A DNA stretch of 64,000 bases, taken from NCBI RefSeq assembly GCF_041431415.1, contig NZ_CP107845.1, positions 2,170,001-2,234,000 on the forward strand, written 5' to 3'. The notes under the pieces were generated by a model. It made no database searches, was not told the DNA's origin, and saw only the letters and a list, made by a program, of their open reading frames with translations. Shown here in pieces: positions 57,718 through 64,000 of the stretch. The translations under genes were made by a program, and so were the position numbers. Positions within the stretch are counted from its first letter, which is position 1. Every line of letters starts with the position of its first letter. The stretch comes from Streptomyces sp. NBC_00513 (GTDB lineage Bacteria; Actinomycetota; Actinomycetes; Streptomycetales; Streptomycetaceae).

Positions 57718-58314
57718 TCACGCTCCGATCCGGTAGAGGGAGTGGGTCCAGGAGAAGGTGTCGTTGTCGACGTACCAGGCGTGGGAGGCCCAGTTGTAGC
57801 GGTCGCTGGAGGGCCACGGGTCGCCCCAGTAGACCCAGCTGTTCGCGGTGTCGTAGCCGTGGATCACGTGCATGTGGCCACCGCCGTTGGACCACTGGAT
57901 GCGGGTCTCCACGGGTCGGCCGGCGTTGATCTCGGTCTGGACGGTGGAGTACTGGAGCCAGCCGGTCACGTAGGAGCCGGGGTTGACCCCGGCCCAGCGC
58001 AGACCGGTCTGGACGTTGCCCAGGGTGGCCTGGTTGTTGGGGCATTCGGTGCCCTGTTGACGGTTGAAGGCGGCGTTGCAGAACTGGTTCTGGCTGTAGG
58101 AGCGACCGAACCAGGTCGCGATCGTGTTGCCGCCCGCGGCCCAGCACCAGTTGGTCTTCTGTTGGGCCTGCATGGTGATGTTCAGGCGCTTGGAGGCGAG
58201 AGCGGAGTCCGTGCCGGCGTCGACGGCGGTGGCGGTGCCGGTGCCGGTGGACAGGACGAAGAGCAGGGCGATGAGGAGGGCGGCCGGGGACAGCCGCCGG
58301 TTGGGCTTGCGCAT
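57718..58314 (-). CDS. secreted papain-like cysteine protease (C39/C70-like)
   Basis: 198 aa. Signal peptide about 1-31 (MRKPNRRLSPAALLIALLFV, TATA). Mature catalytic triad candidates: C57 in KTNWCWAAGG, H147/H149 in GGHMHVIHGYD, D165 in YWGDPW. C80 and C91 could form a disulfide. Resembles the small papain-like proteases of the AvrRpt2/C70 group. First gene of a two-gene unit; TTGACC (minus, 58403-58398) with GATGCT 18 nt downstream is a possible promoter. Confidence 0.82.
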   Translation of the reverse strand: MRKPNRRLSPAALLIALLFVLSTGTGTATAVDAGTDSALASKRLNITMQAQQKTNWCWAAGGNTIATWFGRSYSQNQFCNAAFNRQQGTECPNNQATLGNVQTGLRWAGVNPGSYVTGWLQYSTVQTEINAGRPVETRIQWSNGGGHMHVIHGYDTANSWVYWGDPWPSSDRYNWASHAWYVDNDTFSWTHSLYRIGA

Positions 58315-58373
58315 CGCGTTCCTCCCGTGGTGGAGAGTGGGGATCGGAGGAGCGCGTCCGGACGCTGTGGAGG

Positions 58374-58551
58374 AGCATCGGGGTGTTGTCGCGATCAGGT
58401 CAACACGCTTCAATACGCGGTGACATCGCCGTGTGAACGGGGCAACCGGAATGTGAACGGCCGCCCTCCGTCCACCCGCGCTCACCAGGGCCCACCTGAA
58501 TCCCGGGCGTCCCGGACGCGGTCTCCCGCCCCGTGGCGCGTGAACGTTCAC
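58374..58551. promoter_or_regulatory. divergent control region of protease and HTH gene
   Basis: Minus-strand promoter candidate TTGACC (58403-58398) and GATGCT (58379-58374), 18-nt spacing. Two TGTGAACGG direct repeats (58432-58440 and 58452-58460) have a 20-bp period. A perfect palindrome GTGAACGTTCAC (58540-58551) abuts the HTH gene's AGGAGG ribosome site, so a bound protein there could block translation start or transcription. Confidence 0.6.
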
Positions 58552-58565
58552 AGGAGGTTTCCGCC

Positions 58566-59504
58566 ATGCGGACGACCGCGGACAGTGCCCACGACCTGCC
58601 GCGACTGTTGCGCGCGGGCCCCTTCCACCTCGCACTGCGGGCCGCGCTGACGGCCCGCGGCCTTCCCCTGCACCGGGTACAGCACCGGCTCGCCGCGCGG
58701 GGCATCAAGCTCGGCGTGACGAGCCTCAGTTACTGGCAGCAGGGCGCGCGCCGCCCCCGGCGCGCCGAGTCCCTGAGGGCCGTGCGGGCGCTGGAGGAGA
58801 TCCTGGAACTGCCCGGGGGAACCCTGTCACGTCTGCTGGACACACCGGAGGGCGCCTCAGCGGAATCGATTCGCCCGCCGGGTCGCTCGTACCGCTCCCT
58901 GGTCAGCGTGGGCGCCGCCGTGGAGGAGCTGTTGGCCTCGATGGAGCTGCCCTCGGACGGCGGTCTGCACACGGTCGGCCACCACGAGCGGGTGCGGATC
59001 GGCGCCGCCGGCGAGTTGGTGGGCCGGGTGTCGCAGCACGTGGTGCGTGCCCACCGCGACGGGGTCGACCGGTACCTCGCCGTCCACCACGGCGATCCCG
59101 GCTGCGACCCCGCCCGGGTCCGGGTGCGGGCGGAGGAGAACTGCCGGACGGGGCGGGTGCGGTGGCACCGCGAGGCGGAGGTGGTGGTCGCCGAACTGCT
59201 CTTCGACGCACGGCTCCGCGCGGGCGACACGTACGTCTTCGGCTACGGCTTCGAGGACGGCACGGGCGGCCGGTGCACCGAGTACGTACGCGGCTTCAGC
59301 TACACCGGCGGCCAGTACATGCTCCAGGTCCGCTTCGACGAGGCGGCCCTGCCCGTGCGCTGCCGGCGGTTCAGTCGCAGCGGCCCGGGGGCACGCCGCG
59401 ACGGCCTGACGGATCTGACGCCGAGCGGTAGGCACCGGGCCGTGCACCTGCTGGAGGAAGGGGTGCGGCGCGGGATCCTGGGCATCGCCTGGGACTGGGA
59501 GTAG
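58566..59504 (+). CDS. HTH-type regulator of unknown family
   Basis: 312 aa. N-terminal XRE-like helix-turn-helix (about 15-90: LRAALTARGLPLHRVQHRLAARGIKL, TSLSYWQQGARRPRRAESLRA). A large C-terminal beta-rich domain follows (VSQHVVRAHRDGVDRYLAVH, FGYGFEDGTGGRCTEYVRGF). That domain may bind a ligand or partner; I recognise no family. AGGAGG eight nt before ATG. Divergent from the secreted protease pair, with repeats of the same TGAACG half-site between, which suggests it controls both. Confidence 0.78.
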   Translation: MRTTADSAHDLPRLLRAGPFHLALRAALTARGLPLHRVQHRLAARGIKLGVTSLSYWQQGARRPRRAESLRAVRALEEILELPGGTLSRLLDTPEGASAESIRPPGRSYRSLVSVGAAVEELLASMELPSDGGLHTVGHHERVRIGAAGELVGRVSQHVVRAHRDGVDRYLAVHHGDPGCDPARVRVRAEENCRTGRVRWHREAEVVVAELLFDARLRAGDTYVFGYGFEDGTGGRCTEYVRGFSYTGGQYMLQVRFDEAALPVRCRRFSRSGPGARRDGLTDLTPSGRHRAVHLLEEGVRRGILGIAWDWE

Positions 59505-59549
59505 CCGCGTGCGCCGCTCCCCGTGGCTCCCGTCCGTTGCGGGGCGGGT

Positions 59550-59981
59550 TCAGCCGGCGACGAGCCGGCCACCCTCGACCTTCACGGGGACCTCGGGCAG
59601 CGGGGCGGAGGCCGGGCCCCGCAGCACCTTGCCGGTGGCCACGTCGAAGCGGCTGCCGTGGCAGGGGCAGTTGCCCTCACCCTCGACGATCTTGTCGAGG
59701 ACGCATCCGGCATGGGTGCACTGGGCGCTGAACGCCTTGTACCGACCCTCCGCCGGGCAGCTGACGACGAGCTTGCGCTCGCGGAACAGCTTCGAGCCGC
59801 CGACCGGGACCTCGCTCGCCGCACCCAGTTCGACCGGCTCCGTCGGGACCGCCGGGGAACCGCCTGCGCTGTTGGTCTCGGTGGAACAGGCCGCCAGGGT
59901 CACTCCGGCGCCCGCGGCCCCGGCGAGCGCGGCCGCGCCCTTGAGCACGGTACGGCGGGCGGCGGACTGCGACGCGGACAT
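59550..59981 (-). CDS. Tat-exported Rieske [2Fe-2S] lipoprotein
   Basis: 143 aa. Twin-arginine signal AARRTVLKG, then hydrophobic core and lipobox LAAC with acylated C32. Rieske motifs: C87-T-H89-A-G-C92 and C104-P-C106-H107-G-S. C87, H89, C104 and H107 would hold the cluster; C92 and C106 the disulfide. A free-standing membrane-tethered Rieske protein, unlike QcrA, which has extra helices. Redox partner unknown. Next to an unrelated sugar kinase. Confidence 0.9.
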   Translation of the reverse strand: MSASQSAARRTVLKGAAALAGAAGAGVTLAACSTETNSAGGSPAVPTEPVELGAASEVPVGGSKLFRERKLVVSCPAEGRYKAFSAQCTHAGCVLDKIVEGEGNCPCHGSRFDVATGKVLRGPASAPLPEVPVKVEGGRLVAG

Positions 59982-60012
59982 GGAACTCTCCCGGGATTCG
60001 GCGTGGGGTTGA

Positions 60013-60059
60013 ACGTGAGGTGGGCATGGGGTTGGACGTGAGGTGGGCATGGGGTTCGG
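60013..60059. repeat. 23-bp tandem repeat
   Basis: Two copies of a unit starting ACGTGAGGTGGGCATGGGG, with partial CGTGGGGTT copies on both sides, in the gap between the Rieske and PfkB genes. Confidence 0.85.
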
Positions 60060-60101
60060 CGTGGGGTTCGGCCCACCCGACGATACCCGCGCCCGATGGG
60101 G

Positions 60102-60107
60102 TACCTT
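60102..60107 (+). promoter_or_regulatory. -10 box of the PfkB gene
   Basis: TACCTT followed by 7 nt to the GTG start. No ribosome site is present; a leaderless transcript is likely. Confidence 0.45.
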
Positions 60108-60114
60108 CCCCCGC

Positions 60115-60984
60115 GTGATCGTCGTCGGTGGAGAAGCCCTGATCGACCTGGTGCCCGTCGCGGAGCCGCCGGGCGCCCTGCTGCCCCGCGCGGGCGGCGG
60201 ACCGTACAACACGGCGCTCGCGCTGGGCCGGCTCGGCGCCGATGTCGCCTTCTGCTCCCGGGTGTCGACGGACGGCTTCGGCGTCTCGCTGCTGGACGGC
60301 CTGCGGGCCGCCGGGGTGGACCTCTCGCTGGTCCAGCGCGGCCCCGAACCGACCACGCTGGCCGTGCCGTCGCTGGCCCCGGACGGCTCGGCGGCCTACG
60401 TCTTCCACACCGAGGGCACCGCCGACCGGCTGTTCACCCTGCCGCCCGCCCTGCCGCCCGGCGCACGGGCCCTCGCGCTCGGCACCTGCTCCCTGGTACT
60501 GGAGCCCGGGGCGAGCGCCTACGACGCCCTGTTGCGCCGCGAGTCGGGACGCGGGCTGACGACCCTGATGGACCCGAACATCCGCCCGGCGCTGATCCCG
60601 GACGCGGACGCCTACCGGGACCGCTTCCTGCGCCGGCTCCCCCACGTGTCGATCCTCAAGCTCTCCGAGGAGGACGCGGCGTGGCTGGGCGGCCGGGTCG
60701 CCGACTGGCTGGCGGCCGGACCGTCGGCCGTGGTGCTCACCCGGGGCGGGGCGGGTCTGACGGTGTGGACGCGCGAGGGCGCGGAGCATTCCGCGCCCGG
60801 TCTGCGGGTGCCTGTCGTGGACACGATCGGCGCGGGTGACACCGTCAACGCGGCGCTGCTGCACCGACTGACCGGGCGGCCCGGGCCGGTGGACTGGCCG
60901 GAGGTACTGGCGTACGCCGCCCGCGCGGCGGCGGTGACCTGCACCCGTGCGGGCGCGGAGCCGCCGTACGCCACCGAACTCTGA
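60115..60984 (+). CDS. PfkB-family sugar kinase
   Basis: 289 aa. N-terminal VIVVGGEALIDLVPV and GGGPYNTALALGRLGADV substrate signature; C-terminal VPVVDTIGAGDTVNAALLH with the catalytic Asp of the GAGD anion hole. Fructokinase- or ribokinase-like; exact sugar unclear. GTG 60115 fits the family N-terminus and the -10 spacing. No transport or catabolic gene nearby. Confidence 0.9.
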   Translation: MIVVGGEALIDLVPVAEPPGALLPRAGGGPYNTALALGRLGADVAFCSRVSTDGFGVSLLDGLRAAGVDLSLVQRGPEPTTLAVPSLAPDGSAAYVFHTEGTADRLFTLPPALPPGARALALGTCSLVLEPGASAYDALLRRESGRGLTTLMDPNIRPALIPDADAYRDRFLRRLPHVSILKLSEEDAAWLGGRVADWLAAGPSAVVLTRGGAGLTVWTREGAEHSAPGLRVPVVDTIGAGDTVNAALLHRLTGRPGPVDWPEVLAYAARAAAVTCTRAGAEPPYATEL

Positions 60985-61075
60985 CCCGACGGCGGGGGGT
61001 CGACGGGTCGACGGGTCGCGGGGCCGCAGGGTCCGGCGCCGCGCGGAACGCCCCACCACGGCGGGCCCGAGCGCA

Positions 61076-61275
61076 GCGCGGGACGCCTCGGCACGGCGGG
61101 CCTCAGCGCGGCGCAGGACGCTCGGCACGGTGCGGGGGCGCCTCGGCGCGGTGCGGGACGCCTCGGCTCATCGGCTCAGCGCGGGACGCATCGGCACGGC
61201 GGGCCCGAGCGCTGCGCGGGACGCCTCGGCACGACCGCGCCCCGGGGACGCCCCGGCGCGGCACGGCACGGCTTC
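61076..61275. repeat. degenerate GC minisatellite
   Basis: Repeated GCGGGACGCCTCGGCACGG-type units of about 25-30 bp, degenerate, filling most of the 294-bp gap between the PfkB and TetR genes. No gene supported in this gap. Confidence 0.8.
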
Positions 61276-61278
61276 GTC

Positions 61279-61884
61279 TCAGCGCAGCGCCGCCCAGACC
61301 GTGCGGGCCAGGCCCGGGGCGAACTCCTCGACCGGCCGTACCACGTCGGCTCCGGAGAAGTGCAGGAAGAAGGCCCGCTGGAAGCAGGCGCCGAGCAACA
61401 GGGCGGCTGCCGCTCCGGGGTCGACGTCGGGGCGCAGCCGCCCTCGGTCACGCTCGCGCGCCAGGTGGCCGGTGAGGGCGTCGAGCATCACGTGCGGTCC
61501 GGCGCCGATCTCGCGTACGCCTTCGCGGTGCCGCACGAGCAGGGCGGGGTCCGCGAAGAGCGAGGCCGCCATGGGCATGGCGTCGGCGTAGAAGAGCGAG
61601 GCGTGTCGGGCGATCTCGGCCAGTCGGGCCTCGACCGGCTGCTCCCCCGGGTCGGTGGTCAGCGCGGCCATGAGCGCGGCGGCGTTGGGCCTGCGCTCCA
61701 TGAGGACTCGGACGAACAGCTCTTCCTTGTTCGCGAAGTACTTGTACAGCGCGGCTTCCGAGCAGCCGGCCTCGCGGGCGATGGCCTTGGTGGTGGCGTT
61801 GGCCAGCCCTGTGGTGCGCATCAGCGTCTCGGCGGCGTCCAGCAGACGCTCCGGGGTGGGGCGGCTTGACGTGGGGGTGAGCAT
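61279..61884 (-). CDS. TetR-family regulator
   Basis: 201 aa. N-terminal HTH (about 10-55: RLLDAAETLMRTTGLANATT, AGCSEAALYKYFANKEEL) and helical ligand domain. Divergent from the NAD(P)-binding protein; two matching operators lie between. -10 box TAGAGT (61896-61891) is 6 nt before the ATG, overlapped by the first operator, so it likely autoregulates. Confidence 0.92.
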   Translation of the reverse strand: MLTPTSSRPTPERLLDAAETLMRTTGLANATTKAIAREAGCSEAALYKYFANKEELFVRVLMERRPNAAALMAALTTDPGEQPVEARLAEIARHASLFYADAMPMAASLFADPALLVRHREGVREIGAGPHVMLDALTGHLARERDRGRLRPDVDPGAAAALLLGACFQRAFFLHFSGADVVRPVEEFAPGLARTVWAALR

Positions 61885-61926
61885 TCACTCACTCTAGTGG
61901 AAACGGGGGTGAGTGAATACTCACCC
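61877..61926. promoter_or_regulatory. two TetR operators between divergent genes
   Basis: Site 1: GTGAG-N6-CTCAC at 61877-61892. Site 2: GTGAG-N6-CTCAC at 61909-61924, extended to GGGTGAGT / ACTCACCC (61907-61926). Both spacers carry ATTCA or its complement TGAAT. Centre spacing is 32 bp, about three helical turns. Site 1 covers the TetR start codon and promoter. Confidence 0.82.
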
Positions 61927-61952
61927 ACCATCGACGGGGGCAGGAGCTCGCA

Positions 61953-62603
61953 ATGAGACTCACGGTGTTCGGGGCCACGGGCGGAGTCGGCCGCGAGGTC
62001 GTCCGGCAGGCACTCGACGAGGGTCACGAGGTGACGGCCGTCGTGCGCGACCCGGCGCGGCTGGACGTGCCGGCGCACGACCGCCTCCAAGTGGCCGTGG
62101 TGCGGGACCTGACGGACCAGGAGGCCCTGCTCCCGTTCCTCACGGGCCGGGACGCGGTGATCTCCGCCCTCGGCTCGGCGAACAACAAGCAGGCCCGACT
62201 GACCCCGATCGCGGGTCCGGCCCTGCGGTCGATCGTCTCGGCGATGGACCGGGCCGGGGTGCGACGCCTGTCGGCGGTGAGCGCCGCCCCGCTGGGCCCG
62301 CCGAACCCGCGGGACGGAGTCATGACCCGGGTGGTGGTCTACCCGATCCTGCGGCGGGTGCTGCGGGACCTGTACGCGGACCTGGCGGTGATGGAGGCGG
62401 CGATCAGGGCGGGAGACGTCCAGTGGACGGTGGTCCGCCCGCCGCGCCTGCTGAACCGGCCCCGCACGGGCACGTACCGCAGGGCCCTCGACGCCAACGT
62501 CCCCGACGGCAAGTCCATCGCCCGCGCGGACGTCGCGGACGCCCTCCTGAGCACCCTGACCGATCCGACGACGATCGGCCACGCGATCGGCATCGCCACC
62601 TGA
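61953..62603 (+). CDS. NAD(P)-binding Rossmann protein (NmrA/SDR-like)
   Basis: 216 aa. N-terminal dinucleotide motif GATGGVGREVVRQAL; FLTGRDAVISALGS; RADVADALLSTL. Resembles the flavin-reductase-like NmrA group (SDR atypical). Possibly a quinone or flavin reductase. Probably repressed by the divergent TetR. AGGAG precedes the ATG. Confidence 0.88.
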   Translation: MRLTVFGATGGVGREVVRQALDEGHEVTAVVRDPARLDVPAHDRLQVAVVRDLTDQEALLPFLTGRDAVISALGSANNKQARLTPIAGPALRSIVSAMDRAGVRRLSAVSAAPLGPPNPRDGVMTRVVVYPILRRVLRDLYADLAVMEAAIRAGDVQWTVVRPPRLLNRPRTGTYRRALDANVPDGKSIARADVADALLSTLTDPTTIGHAIGIAT

Positions 62604-62667
62604 TCACCCACCCTCGGCCTGCCGTCCGCCGCCCGCCCGCGACCTGCCCGATGCCCGGGCAGGACGA

Positions 62668-62705
62668 AGGGGCGCCCGCGTACGAGGTCGTACGCGGGCG
62701 CCCCT
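62668..62705. terminator. bidirectional terminator
   Basis: Perfect 18-bp stem around a GG centre between convergent genes (NAD(P)-binding protein and uvrA). Confidence 0.88.
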
Positions 62706-62766
62706 CCCCGACCTTGCGCGTGCGATGCCCGCAGGCGCCGGCCGGGTGCGAGACCGTCGACGGGAG

Positions 62767-64000
<1,234 letters not shown>

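Noticed and set aside
58430..58462. PHO box (GTTCAC repeats) in the protease/HTH gap
   Set aside because: The GTTCAC-type repeats are 20 bp apart rather than the 11- or 22-bp PhoP spacing, and the middle unit does not match.

Overview
This is a high-GC actinobacterial chromosome segment, almost certainly Streptomyces. GC-rich third codon positions, GTG and TTG starts, WhiA, RbpA, SufR-SufBDCSUT, OpcA and actinobacterial-type DapD all point there. The order suf, ctaA/ctaB, tkt-tal-zwf-opcA-pgl, pgi, secG-tpi-pgk-gap, whiA-yvcK-rapZ-uvrC, uvrA is the core-chromosome order I remember for this genus. I see no tRNA, rRNA, IS element, prophage or CRISPR array.

Layout. 1-3.5 kb: a LuxR-type two-component system with a membrane protein; the kinase ATPase domain is split by a large repeat-encoded insertion. 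3.6-6.4 kb: an IclR regulator divergent from a 2,5-dioxovalerate-type aldehyde dehydrogenase, with a strong promoter and operators between. 6.6-18.5 kb: mixed housekeeping and accessory genes (two-domain TerD protein, Tat-exported DUF839 protein, secreted nuclease, DapD, an MFS pump facing an HxlR-peroxiredoxin fusion, an SMR pump with its TetR regulator). 18.6-21.6 kb: two tandem secreted DUF3616-like paralogues joined by an array that repeats an ATG start region. 21.9-28.5 kb: a complete sufR-B-D-Rieske-C-S-U-T operon.

28.9-35.5 kb: an ABC exporter, heme A synthase CtaA and heme O synthase CtaB. 35.7-48.4 kb: the pentose phosphate set tkt-tal-zwf-opcA-pgl on the plus strand facing pgi, then the minus-strand order gap-pgk-tpiA, secG, rbpA. 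48.6-56.7 kb: a secreted M14 carboxypeptidase and the uvrC-rapZ-yvcK-whiA operon. 56.9-64 kb: a secreted papain-like protease with an anchored partner, an HTH regulator, a Tat Rieske lipoprotein, a PfkB sugar kinase, a TetR/NAD(P)-binding protein pair with two matching operators, and the C-terminal part of UvrA.

Together the core carries carbon flow through the oxidative and non-oxidative pentose phosphate pathway and lower glycolysis, Fe-S cluster supply and heme A supply for cytochrome oxidase, and a sporulation/cell-envelope operon. The least ordinary features are the histidine kinase insertion, the HxlR-PrxQ fusion, the repeated start-site array between the DUF3616 paralogues, several paired operator arrangements, and many genes with a -10 box 6-7 nt before the start codon (leaderless architecture).
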